Source: Pseudomonas sp. JUb42 (lineage in GTDB: Bacteria; Pseudomonadota; Gammaproteobacteria; Pseudomonadales; Pseudomonadaceae). Taken from it: 64,000 nucleotides of DNA. Position 1 is the stretch's first letter, and each line of letters opens with the position of its first letter. The position numbers and the translations under genes were made by a program. Of the stretch, positions 1-7,461 are shown in pieces. The notes under the pieces were generated by a model. It had not been told where the DNA came from. It saw only the letters and a program-made list of their open reading frames with translations, and made no database searches. Where the stretch lies: the NCBI RefSeq assembly GCF_024807945.1, contig NZ_JANUFD010000014.1, positions 62,001 to 126,000 of the forward strand, in the 5' to 3' direction.

Positions 1-144
1 CATCGCCCCAGTTCGATCATTCAACGCCTGGCCAGTGTCGAGGAAGTCGCCAACCTCTCGGTTTACCTGGCCTCGACCCAGGCCAGCGCGACGACGGGCG
101 CGGCGATGCGAGTGGATGGTGGGGTGGTGCGCTCGATTGCCTGA
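1..144 (+). CDS. Short-chain dehydrogenase/reductase, C-terminal end (partial)
   Basis: The first 47 codons read in frame 1 end in TGA at 142-144. The translation has the C-terminal SDR signature: a helix EEVANLSVYLAS, then SATTGAAMRVDGGVVRS, the usual (T)G..(I/M)RVDGG segment of classical SDR oxidoreductases. The Rossmann fold and the Tyr-Lys catalytic pair lie outside the window, so substrate and cofactor cannot be judged. A REP-type palindrome follows the stop codon. Confidence 0.85.
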   Translation, partial: HRPSSIIQRLASVEEVANLSVYLASTQASATTGAAMRVDGGVVRSIA

Positions 145-177
145 TTCTCACCTGGACCTGGAGTGAGGCTGTGCTCT

Positions 178-270
178 TGTGGGACCGGCTTCAGCCGGGA
201 AGCAATTGGTACATTCGATACACAGGTGTCGTCTGTCATGCCGTCTTCCCGGCTAAAGCCGGTCCCACAG
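178..270. repeat. REP/BIME palindrome, GGACCGGCTTTAGCCGG type
   Basis: The left arm (178-203) reads TGTGGGACCGGCTTCAGCCG and onwards; the right arm (245-269) is its near-perfect reverse complement, about 40 bases away. The same unit recurs at 2318, 11141, 46523 and in part at 57679. It is a Pseudomonas intergenic REP pair lying just after the stop of the SDR gene. Confidence 0.85.
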
Positions 271-297
271 ATCATGTTCAGTCAGTGAGTTCTATAT

Positions 298-509
298 TTA
301 GCAGCGCTCGACATGAGCCAATGAGCCATCCACCTCACATTTGAGCCGTTCGATCAGGTACAGCATCGAGAACAGCAGATCACGCTGCGAGCCACTGAGG
401 CTTTCGCCGGTTCCTAGGCGATAGCGGCCAGATAGCGCAGCAGGTCGGAGGAATGTAGCAGGGATTTTTCGAGTGAAAATGGCGGTGTTTCGGACGTAGG
501 AATATTCAT
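298..509 (-). pseudogene. Frameshifted DUF6124 (DUF3077-like) small gene
   Basis: Reading from the ATG at 509 gives MNIPTSETPPFSLEKSLLHS and then SDLLRYLAAIA before an in-frame TAG. In the next frame the protein continues GTGESLSGSQRDLLFSMLYL, IERLKCEVDGSLAHVERC and stops at 298. Restoring one missing base at the TAG (a Tyr codon in the intact paralogue, AVAYEAGDHL) gives a 70-residue protein. It aligns along its length with the intact gene at 10895-11122 (SDILRCASAVAYEAGDHLNG). A single-base deletion has therefore inactivated the gene. The family is small, common in Pseudomonas and of unknown function. Its upstream leader (563-650) still looks intact. A sequencing error at this base is the main alternative. 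Confidence 0.75.
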
Positions 510-562
510 TAGAAAGAGCCTTACAGGTAAGGCCACCAAATGCTGGCTGCTAAACAAACACA

Positions 563-650
563 AGGGTGGCGACTTTGACGCGGGTTAGCAGACCGGTGCT
601 CTTTCCCATACCCGGCGCACTCGAAAGTGCCCCACGCCAAGTCGCCATAA
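563..650 (-). promoter_or_regulatory. Hairpin-rich leader element upstream of the DUF6124 pseudogene
   Basis: On the minus strand a 9-bp perfect outer stem (TGGCGACTT at 647-639 with AAGTCGCCA at 575-567) encloses an inner hairpin GCAC-TTTCGA-GTGC and a CCGGGT/ACCGG pair, then TGCTAACC, and ends in GCCACCC. The leader at 10688-10840, in front of the paralogous gene, has the same plan: an upstream hairpin of the form TCRCTGA/TCAGYG, CGGGT, an outer stem, (C/G)CTAACC, and GCCACCC at the end. The sequence shows conserved structure; its role (attenuator, RNA thermometer, ligand or sRNA site) is not known to me. Confidence 0.5.
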
Positions 651-669
651 TAGACACTTGCACGTATAG

Positions 670-726
670 GAAAGAAAAAAGAGGCTGCTAAACCCGATCG
701 CTGATATTCAGCGACCGGAGCAGCCT
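670..726 (-). terminator. Intrinsic terminator-like hairpin on the minus strand, no gene upstream
   Basis: Read on the minus strand, AGGCTGCT (726-719) pairs with AGCAGCCT (689-682), with an internal perfect hairpin CGCTGA-ATA-TCAGCG (713-699), followed directly by CTTTTTTCTTTCC. This is a good Rho-independent terminator shape, but no minus-strand gene lies upstream of it. It may end a short RNA begun in 730-950, or be part of the conserved leader, since the internal hairpin is shared with 10690-10706. Confidence 0.5.
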
Positions 727-971
727 AAAGAGCGAAGCTGCCTCATGCAAGAGCCCGGAATTGTCTCGGAAATTTCATACGAAAGATACAGAAAGGCCTT
801 TCACACAATGGTCGGTTTGTTAGCGAAAGTAAGTATTCCATTGACCTTGTAGGAATGGGTTACTACAAGTTGTAGGCGGTTTCTGGAAATCTAAAAAGTG
901 CCGAGTTTGTTGTAGCCACCCCTTGATAAATTTCAATACTCTCGCGCTCTCAGTTACAGGGAGTACAAGGG

Positions 972-1934
972 ATGACCAAGGCTTACGCATTTATCAATGA
1001 CCAAATGCAAGGCGATAACGCCATCAAATCCAGGCTGGGCGCGGGTGACAAGTTCACAGCGCTCAATATACATATTCGCAATCAGGTCGTCATGCCGGGG
1101 CAAATGGTCATCGTGCCCGATAGCACCACTAAATCCTGCACCGTCGAGGAGGCCGAGTTGATGCGCATGGCCCGGCAGGTCAGCCATGATATACACCATC
1201 ACTCCCTGGGTTCCGATGGCCTGATGCTCAAGCACTACGATGTGCTGCAGCGCATGCTTGGCTACGGCTCGCTGGGGCTTGGCGCGGTCTCTGGCAGTTG
1301 GGCCAATCACCTCAAGGCCGTCGAAACTACCCTGGCCGATATCGAGAGGCTGCATAAATTGTCGCTGCAACGCGGCACGCCCATCGCGCGGCAGGAGTTC
1401 ATCAACCAGCGCCAGGTGCTGTTCAACAAACTGGATGGCCAACTCAAGGGCATTGCCCGCTGGGGCACGGGCATGCAGAACAGAGGTTCGATCAAGAAAA
1501 TGCTCGGGATCTCGACTAAAAGTTATCTGCACACCGGAGAGTTGCGCGATTACGCACGGCGCATGAATCGCGTGGCTAGGGTGGCGATGTTGTTGAAGGG
1601 TGGGACGTATGTGGGGATAGCGTTGAATGCCACTTCGACCACACTGGAGATAAAGGAGGCTTGCTCAACGGGGCGCGAGGATAAGTGTGAGAAGGCGCAT
1701 TATGTGGAAAGGAGCAAGTTGGTCGTAGGGGTATTGGGTGGTTTAGCCGGGGGTGGTGTCGCCGGCGCCTTTACGGGGCCGATGTGCGCCGCCATTGCAG
1801 TCCCTACGGGAGGGGCGGGAGGGCTGGTTTGCGCAATTGTTGTCGGGATTGCAGGAGGGTATATAAGGGGATCTGCTGGAGAAATTGTCGGCGAAAAGAT
1901 AGGTACGAAAGTTTATGAGTGGAGGCCGCAATAA
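972..1934 (+). CDS. Putative pore-forming or secreted toxin with LysM-like N-terminus and glycine-zipper C-terminus
   Basis: This is a 320-residue protein preceded by AGGGAGTACAAGGG, so the ATG at 972 has a credible ribosome site. Residues 28-50 (FTALNIHIRNQVVMPGQMVI) resemble the second half of a LysM repeat. The middle, 60-200, is helical and basic. Residues 251-312 are a glycine-zipper membrane segment (VVGVLGGLAGGGVAGAF and GGAGGLVCAIVVGIAGG) typical of pore-forming effectors and membrane-inserting proteins. Cys231 and Cys239 flank a short polar loop just before it. The stop codon overlaps the start of a small membrane protein (TAATG), the usual layout of toxin and immunity genes. No family is recognised with certainty; a type VI effector is an inference. 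Base composition drops toward the 3' end, which suggests acquisition. Confidence 0.6.
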   Translation: MTKAYAFINDQMQGDNAIKSRLGAGDKFTALNIHIRNQVVMPGQMVIVPDSTTKSCTVEEAELMRMARQVSHDIHHHSLGSDGLMLKHYDVLQRMLGYGSLGLGAVSGSWANHLKAVETTLADIERLHKLSLQRGTPIARQEFINQRQVLFNKLDGQLKGIARWGTGMQNRGSIKKMLGISTKSYLHTGELRDYARRMNRVARVAMLLKGGTYVGIALNATSTTLEIKEACSTGREDKCEKAHYVERSKLVVGVLGGLAGGGVAGAFTGPMCAAIAVPTGGAGGLVCAIVVGIAGGYIRGSAGEIVGEKIGTKVYEWRPQ

Positions 1935-2308
1935 TGACGGATGGAGAGTTCTGGGTAGCCATCATTATCGTTGTAAACCTCTTTGCAAGCCTATGCATCC
2001 TGGCTTTTTTCCAACACCGCCCGCTGGAAAAACTGGAAAGCTATCTCAAAGGTGTCAAATGCGTAGAGTGGAACCGTACGGTTTGGGGCGGCGGATATAT
2101 TGGTCGACAGATGAGGCTAAGTACCATAGTGAATATCGTTGTGTGGCCGACATTGTATTTTAAGCTGGGTCATATTCCCCTGGACGCTCATAAACGGATA
2201 CCTGTGAGGCTTCGTAAGCAGTTAGTTGCGGTTTACGCTTATCTTTTTTTCTCGATGATTGGTTTGTGCGCGCTGTATTTCACACTTTCCGATAAATCCG
2301 GCGGCTAG
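1934..2308 (+). CDS. Small membrane protein, candidate immunity partner of the upstream glycine-zipper protein
   Basis: The ATG at 1934 overlaps the stop of the preceding gene (TAATG), implying translational coupling; an alternative in-frame start at 1919 lies inside that gene. The 124-residue product has a hydrophobic helix at 7-26 (WVAIIIVVNLFASLCILAFF), a central hydrophobic stretch at about 62-77 and a third helix at about 97-117 (LVAVYAYLFFSMIGLCALYF), with a basic loop HKRIPVRLRKQ before the last. An inner-membrane protein coupled to a membrane-active protein is what an immunity protein against a pore-former looks like. No known family is recognised. Confidence 0.6.
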   Translation: MTDGEFWVAIIIVVNLFASLCILAFFQHRPLEKLESYLKGVKCVEWNRTVWGGGYIGRQMRLSTIVNIVVWPTLYFKLGHIPLDAHKRIPVRLRKQLVAVYAYLFFSMIGLCALYFTLSDKSGG

Positions 2309-2317
2309 CGCATCCCC

Positions 2318-2343
2318 GTAAGACCGGCTGAAGCCGGTTCTAC
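2318..2343. repeat. REP half-unit, ACCGGCTGAAGCCGGT type
   Basis: A single short palindrome, GTAAGACCGGCTGAAGCCGG and onwards, lies between the immunity-like gene and the convergent MFS gene. It belongs to the same family as 178-270 and could act as a bidirectional stem. Confidence 0.7.
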
Positions 2344-2357
2344 GGTTTTGTGCGCTG

Positions 2358-3887
2358 TCAGGGGGGCGGCGTGGCCTTTTTCAGCATCAACGGCATCGGC
2401 TTGCGCATCAAACTCCCCACCACCACGGCCCCAAGCAACGCCAATAATCCTGCCACCCACAGCAATGTCGTAAAGCCGCCCACAAAGGCCTGTCGAGCCA
2501 GTGGTTCCATTTGCGCTCGGGCGCTTTCCGGCAACAGGCCAAGGGCAGCAGGCATATCCCCGGCGACCACCCGGGCGCTGATGCTGCGGGCCTGATCCGC
2601 CCATTGCGGTGCGACGTCACTAAGGCGAGTGTGCAGGAGTTGTTCGCTCTGGCTGGCGAGCAAGGCACCGTACACGCCGATGGCCAGCACGATGGCGCTA
2701 AAGCGCATGGTAGTGCTCATGCCCGAGGCCATGCCGGTGCGGTCGCGGGGTACGCAGGCCATGATGTTTTTCTGCGTGTCGCCGTTGAGCAGCCCGGCGC
2801 CGGCGCCTGTTACGGCGATGGCCAGGGCGAAGCTGAGGTAGCCGCCGAGATGGGCGGCCCAGGCGCTGAGCAGGTTGCCACTGCCAACCAGAATCAACCC
2901 GACCGCCATCAGCGTTGCCGGGCTGTAGCGACCGGCCAGACGTGCGCCGATACGCGGGAAGATCAGCATGGTCGCGGCAAAGGGCAGCATGCCCAGGCCC
3001 GAGGCAATGGCGGAAAAACCCAAGCCGTTTTGCAGGTAAAACGGCAGCAGGGTCATCATCACCTGGGCGCAGCCGGCGTAGCTGAACATACCCAGCAACG
3101 CGCCGATAAAGCGCGGATGGCGCAGCAGAGTAAGGTCGACCATGGGCCGCTGTTGGGCGCGCTCGATCAGTACGAACAGCCCCAGCAATGCGACGCCACC
3201 GAGCAGGCGTGCAGAGGTCAGCGAGCTGTTCCAGCCGATGCGATTGGCCTCGATCAGGCCCCAGATCAGGCACAGCAGGCTGCTGCTGAAGGCCAGGCTG
3301 CCCCAGGGGTCGAGGCGTGCGGCGAGGCTGTCACGGGATTCGGGCACGCAGCGCTGCACCATCAGCATCAACAGCAGGCCCACCGGCAGGTTGAGGTAGA
3401 AGATCCAGCGCCACCCGATGTACTGGGTAATCAGCCCGCCGACGGTGGGCGCCGCCGTCATTGCCACGCCCATACAGGCGCCCCAGAAGGCCCAGGCCTT
3501 GGCCCGTTCGACTTCGTCATGGAAGGTATGGCCGATGGTGGCCAAGGCCGAAGTCAGCAGCAGCGCCGCGCCGATACCCTTGCAGGCCCGAGCAATATCC
3601 AAAAACATCGCATTGGGCGCGGCGCCGCAACCCAGGGACGCGAGGATGAAAATGCTCAGGCCACAGAGCAGAGTTTTCTTGCGGCCGAAGCGGTCGGCCA
3701 GGCTGCCTGCGGGTAGCAGCAGGGCGGCGAAGGCGAGCATGTAGGCGCTGACCACCCATTCGATATCGGCGAAATTGGCCCCCAGGTCCCGGGCAATGCT
3801 TGGCAGGGTTACGGCGACGATATTGGTGTCGAGGACGATCAGCGAGCACACCCCCGACGCGGTGAGCAGGGTCTGCCGTGGGGTCAT
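2358..3887 (-). CDS. MFS drug efflux transporter, DHA2 (EmrB/QacA) family
   Basis: This 509-residue inner-membrane protein has the length and hydrophobic pattern of the 14-helix DHA2 proton antiporters. It shows motif D1-like LDTNIVAVTLPSIARDLG at about 19-36, loop motif A as GSLADRFGRKKTLL at about 61-74 and the motif C region GVAMTAAPTVGGLI followed by WRWIFYLNLPVG. The C-terminal tail MRKPMPLMLKK is basic. The start at 3887 overlaps the stop of the GlcG-like gene by four bases (ATGA), so the two form an operon. A divergent LysR gene at 4485 is the likely regulator. The substrate cannot be deduced. Confidence 0.9.
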   Translation of the reverse strand: MTPRQTLLTASGVCSLIVLDTNIVAVTLPSIARDLGANFADIEWVVSAYMLAFAALLLPAGSLADRFGRKKTLLCGLSIFILASLGCGAAPNAMFLDIARACKGIGAALLLTSALATIGHTFHDEVERAKAWAFWGACMGVAMTAAPTVGGLITQYIGWRWIFYLNLPVGLLLMLMVQRCVPESRDSLAARLDPWGSLAFSSSLLCLIWGLIEANRIGWNSSLTSARLLGGVALLGLFVLIERAQQRPMVDLTLLRHPRFIGALLGMFSYAGCAQVMMTLLPFYLQNGLGFSAIASGLGMLPFAATMLIFPRIGARLAGRYSPATLMAVGLILVGSGNLLSAWAAHLGGYLSFALAIAVTGAGAGLLNGDTQKNIMACVPRDRTGMASGMSTTMRFSAIVLAIGVYGALLASQSEQLLHTRLSDVAPQWADQARSISARVVAGDMPAALGLLPESARAQMEPLARQAFVGGFTTLLWVAGLLALLGAVVVGSLMRKPMPLMLKKATPPP

Positions 3888-4381
3888 GGCTGCACCTGCG
3901 GGCGCAACGCGGCGACGGCGGCCAGGGCGATTTCGTCGTCATGGGCCGGGGTGTCGGCGCTGATGCCGATGGCGCCGATCACCCGGCCTTCGACGACAAT
4001 GGGCTGCGCCCCTTTCATCATCAAGAGGCCAGCGGTGATGGCCGCCTGACGCCCGCCATTGATGGCGTTTTCCAGATCCCCGGAAGGGCGTTTGAACAGC
4101 GCCGAAGTGCGCGCTTTGCCCTCGGCCAGTTCGATACCGGCCACCACGGGGGCGCCATCCATGCGTGCAGTGAGGATTGGCCAGCCGCCGTCGTCGACGA
4201 TGGCTATGGCGCAGGGCCAATGCCCGGCTTCGGCGGTGCGTTGCGCGGCCATGAGCAGTTGTTGGGCGGTACCCAGGTCCAGTATTGCTTTGTGAGCAAT
4301 ATTGGATTCTGGCGGCGCCGCTAAGGCGTTAGTAACGACGAAACTGAAAGCGAGGGGCAGTAAAACGGATTTGACGCGCAT
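3884..4381 (-). CDS. GlcG/HbpS family haem-degrading-type protein, exported
   Basis: The 165-residue product starts with a Sec signal peptide (MRVKSVLLPLAFSFVVTNAL then AAPPESN). The remainder matches the GlcG/HbpS fold: AQQLLMAAQRTAEAG, then AIAIVDDGGWPILTARMDGA, and a glycine-rich end with GRVIGAIGISADTPAHDDEI. Some family members bind haem or act as sensor accessories; others sit with glycolate genes. It is translationally coupled to the downstream MFS transporter and divergent from a LysR regulator, so an accessory role in that efflux unit is inferred. Confidence 0.85.
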   Translation of the reverse strand: MRVKSVLLPLAFSFVVTNALAAPPESNIAHKAILDLGTAQQLLMAAQRTAEAGHWPCAIAIVDDGGWPILTARMDGAPVVAGIELAEGKARTSALFKRPSGDLENAINGGRQAAITAGLLMMKGAQPIVVEGRVIGAIGISADTPAHDDEIALAAVAALRPQVQP

Positions 4382-4484
4382 GGCTGAAACTCTCTAGTTT
4401 TGGTCTGCTGCCAGCTTATCCCGCTGCCTGGGCGCCTTTGTTAGGTCGCCTTCGCCTCTTCATTACCTTTGAGCTAACGCAGTT

Positions 4485-5366
4485 ATGGAAATACGTCATT
4501 TCCGCTACTTTCTCGAAGTCGCCCGCCAGCGCAACTTCACCCGTGCCGCCGAGCAATTGGGTATCGCCACGCCGACCCTGAGCCGACAAATTCAGGACAT
4601 GGAACAGGCCTTGGGCACGCGCCTGTTCGTGCGCCAGCAGCGCGAAATCAGCCTGACCGAAGCGGGCGCGGCATTGGTGCGGGAGGCCGAGGCGACGGTG
4701 CGCCAGTTCGAGCTGGCGCAACGCAGCGCTCAACGTGCCGGGCGGGGTGATACCGGGCATATCGAGTTGGGTTATGTGGCGTCGGCAGTCTATTCGGGCG
4801 TGCTGCAAAAGCAGGTGCAGGGCTTCAGCCGTGAGCATCCGGACATCACCCTGAGCCTGCACGAAAGCCCCATGGCCAGCTTGCCGAGCCTGATTGCCGA
4901 GGGGCGTTTTGATATTGGCTACGTGCGTTCGCCGATGAATCTGCCCGAAGGTGTGGAGGCCGTGCGTCTGGATGCCGAAGGATTTGTCCTGGCCTTGTCG
5001 TCAGACTCCTGGCTGCGGCGTTTGCCGGAAATCAGCGTCGAGCATCTGCAGAACGAGACGTTTATCCTGCCCGAGCAAATCAACGGCACCTTGCAGGTCG
5101 CCGCCGACGGCGGTTACGCGCCGACTCTGGGGCCGCAGCCCGGCGGCCTGCTGGCGGTGATTGCCTTAGTGTCGTTGGGTCAGGGGGTGGCGGTGGTGCC
5201 GGAGTCGGTGGTTGGCCACTTGAGTCTGCCCAATGTGCTGTACCGACCGATCAAGGGCAGCAGTGGCTCGTCGTGGTTGTCGCTGATCCATCGACGCTTC
5301 GAAAAAGCCCCGGCGGTGACGCGCTATATCGAACGGGCCCTTCAGGCATTTCGTCGAACGTTGTAA
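4485..5366 (+). CDS. LysR-family transcriptional regulator
   Basis: This is a 293-residue regulator. The N-terminal winged helix is unmistakable: MEIRHFRYFLEVARQRNFTR, AAEQLGIATPTLSRQIQDME, then QALGTRLFVRQQREISLTEA. The effector-binding domain follows from about residue 90 (GHIELGYVASAVYSGVLQKQ). It is transcribed away from the GlcG-MFS pair across a gap of about 100 bases, the classical arrangement for a LysR that controls its divergent neighbours. The ligand is unknown. Confidence 0.93.
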   Translation: MEIRHFRYFLEVARQRNFTRAAEQLGIATPTLSRQIQDMEQALGTRLFVRQQREISLTEAGAALVREAEATVRQFELAQRSAQRAGRGDTGHIELGYVASAVYSGVLQKQVQGFSREHPDITLSLHESPMASLPSLIAEGRFDIGYVRSPMNLPEGVEAVRLDAEGFVLALSSDSWLRRLPEISVEHLQNETFILPEQINGTLQVAADGGYAPTLGPQPGGLLAVIALVSLGQGVAVVPESVVGHLSLPNVLYRPIKGSSGSSWLSLIHRRFEKAPAVTRYIERALQAFRRTL

Positions 5367-5444
5367 AAAATTTCATCGAGCATGGAATAGAGGCCCAGGC
5401 TCTGCGTCCCACTGACGAACCCTTTCTTTACGGAGGAAACGCCA

Positions 5445-5879
5445 GTGCTGAACCTTGAACGCACCCCGTCGCGGCACAGCCTGCTCTGCGCTTTCGGCCT
5501 GTTTCTATTGACCTGCATGAGCAGCGCCATGGCCCACGAAGGTCATGACCACGGCCCGGCGCCTGAGGCGGTCAGCGCCGAGGCGCCGTTTCTCACTGAG
5601 AACGATGCCGCCATGGACAAAATGATGGCCGGCATGGGCGCCCAGCCCAGCGGCGATATCGACCGCGATTTCGTCACCAGCATGACCGCCCACCATCAGG
5701 GCGCCATCGATATGGCCGTGACCATGCTCAAGTACGGTCACAACGACCAGCTCAAGCGCATGGCCCAGGAAATCATCGTCGAGCAGCAGCAGGAAATTGC
5801 CGCGATGCGCCTGGCCCTTGGCGACCCGCTGCCGCCGTCAGTGGCATCCCCCACCCAGATAGCCCCCGTCAAACCCTGA
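5445..5879 (+). CDS. DUF305 (CopM-like) exported protein
   Basis: The GTG at 5445 follows ACGGAGGAAACGCCA, a strong ribosome site. The 144-residue product has a signal peptide (LLCAFGLFLLTCMSSAMA), a His-rich stretch AHEGHDHG just after cleavage, and a DUF305 core with MDKMMAGM, MTAHHQGAIDMAVTML and EIIVEQQQEIAAMR. DUF305 proteins are four-helix periplasmic proteins linked to copper and metal handling; the His and Met residues here fit that. The next gene starts 17 bases after the stop, so the two are probably co-transcribed. Confidence 0.85.
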   Translation: MLNLERTPSRHSLLCAFGLFLLTCMSSAMAHEGHDHGPAPEAVSAEAPFLTENDAAMDKMMAGMGAQPSGDIDRDFVTSMTAHHQGAIDMAVTMLKYGHNDQLKRMAQEIIVEQQQEIAAMRLALGDPLPPSVASPTQIAPVKP

Positions 5880-5895
5880 CCCGAAGGACATAACA

Positions 5896-7359
5896 ATGAA
5901 AATGCCAAACTTCCCCCTGGCGCTGCTGGCCTGCGCACTCTTCAGCGGTCCCCTTGCGGCCATGGCCGGGCAGATCCCCGGCAAGGCGTCGGCCAAGGAC
6001 ATTCCGGTCAGCCATCAGGACCGGGTGTACGCCTCCGAGCAGTTCTCCAACACCCTGTCGGTCACCGACCCTGTGGATAACAAGTTGCTGGGCGTGATCA
6101 GCCTCGGCGATCCGCAACCGGGCAACCTCAGCCCGCTGTACCGGGGCGAAGTATTGGTCCACGGTCTGGGCTTCTCGCCGGATCACAAGACCCTGGCGGT
6201 GGTGTCCATTGGCACCAACTCAGTGTCGTTCATTGATACCGAGACCAATACGGTCAAGCACAAAACCTACGTCGGCCGGGCGCCGCATGAGGCGTTCTTC
6301 ACCCCGGATGGCAAGGAGGTGTGGGTGACGGTGCGCGGCGAAGATTATGTGTCGGTCCTCGACGCCCATACCTACGCCGAGAAAACCCGGATCAAGACCC
6401 CGGCCGGCCCTGGCATGCAGATTTTCTCCCCGGACGGCAAATACGGTTACGTCTGCTCGTCGTTCAACCCCGAAACCGTAGTGGTGGCCGTGGCCACTCA
6501 CAAGATCGTCGGCCACGTCGAGCAGGCCAGCCCGTTCTGCCCTAACATCGCCGCATCCGCTGATGGCAAACAGGTCTGGTTCACCCTCAAAGACGTCGGC
6601 AAAGCCCAGGTATTCGAGGCCACGCCGCCATTCAAGTTGATCAAGACCCTGGATATCGGGCCCATCGCCAACCACGTCAATCTGCTGACCAACGCCCATG
6701 GTTCGTTCGCCTACATCACCGTGGGCGGCCTGAATGAGGTGCAGGTCTATCGCACGGATACCTTCGAGAAAGTGGCGACCATCCCTGTAGGCAACCTGCC
6801 TCATGGTGTGTGGCCGTCGGGTGATGGCACGCGGGTCTATGTCGGCCTGGAAAACGCCGATGCCCTGGCGGTGATCGACACCTTGAGCAACACAGTGATC
6901 GGCAATGTGCCTATCGGCCAGGCGCCCCAAGCCATTGCCTACGTGCCCAATGCCGTGAGCAAAGGCCCAGGCACCGAGAACCTGAAACCATTGGGTGTTG
7001 CCGGGCAGGCGGTGCATCTGACGCTGCAGGCGACGGGCACATCCACTGACAAGGCGCCGACCAGCGTAACGCTGTTCAGCCAGGGCCTGACTCAGGTGTT
7101 GCAGGCCGCGGTGACCGGTCTTAATCCCAAGCAGCCCTACACCCTGGCGCTGTCAACTCAGGCCGATGGCGGCGGCACGCTTGAACCTTTGGCCGCCTTC
7201 ATGACCAACCCGGCCGGTTCGGCCATCGTCAACACCATCGGGCCGATCCGCCAGATTGTGCAGAACGACAGCGCCGATCAGCGCCGTTATCTGGTGGTGG
7301 TCGAAGGCAAACCGGAGCAGTTGGGCGCGCTGATGCAGGTGCAGGTCACATCTCGATAA
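5896..7359 (+). CDS. YncE-like periplasmic beta-propeller protein
   Basis: The 487-residue product has a signal peptide (MKMPNFPLALLACALFSGPL, then AAMAGQ) and repeated propeller blades with the YVTN/YncE pattern: VYASEQFSNTLSVTDPVDNK, LAVVSIGTNSVSFIDTETNT, VWVTVRGEDYVSVLDA and VYVGLENADALAVIDTLSNT. After about residue 360 a separate beta domain of roughly 120 residues follows (HLTLQATGTSTDKAPTSVTL). Such proteins bind DNA, metals or redox partners; function is unassigned. It sits 17 bases after the DUF305 gene, suggesting a shared metal or redox role. Confidence 0.85.
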   Translation: MKMPNFPLALLACALFSGPLAAMAGQIPGKASAKDIPVSHQDRVYASEQFSNTLSVTDPVDNKLLGVISLGDPQPGNLSPLYRGEVLVHGLGFSPDHKTLAVVSIGTNSVSFIDTETNTVKHKTYVGRAPHEAFFTPDGKEVWVTVRGEDYVSVLDAHTYAEKTRIKTPAGPGMQIFSPDGKYGYVCSSFNPETVVVAVATHKIVGHVEQASPFCPNIAASADGKQVWFTLKDVGKAQVFEATPPFKLIKTLDIGPIANHVNLLTNAHGSFAYITVGGLNEVQVYRTDTFEKVATIPVGNLPHGVWPSGDGTRVYVGLENADALAVIDTLSNTVIGNVPIGQAPQAIAYVPNAVSKGPGTENLKPLGVAGQAVHLTLQATGTSTDKAPTSVTLFSQGLTQVLQAAVTGLNPKQPYTLALSTQADGGGTLEPLAAFMTNPAGSAIVNTIGPIRQIVQNDSADQRRYLVVVEGKPEQLGALMQVQVTSR

Positions 7360-7461
7360 AAAACCCGGATCGGGAGCGCTGCGGCGCTTCCAATCCCGTT
7401 GGCAAAAGGCGATAAGTGAGGCAGTCCCGGCAGCACTTTTCCCAAGGCCCTCGCCATTATC

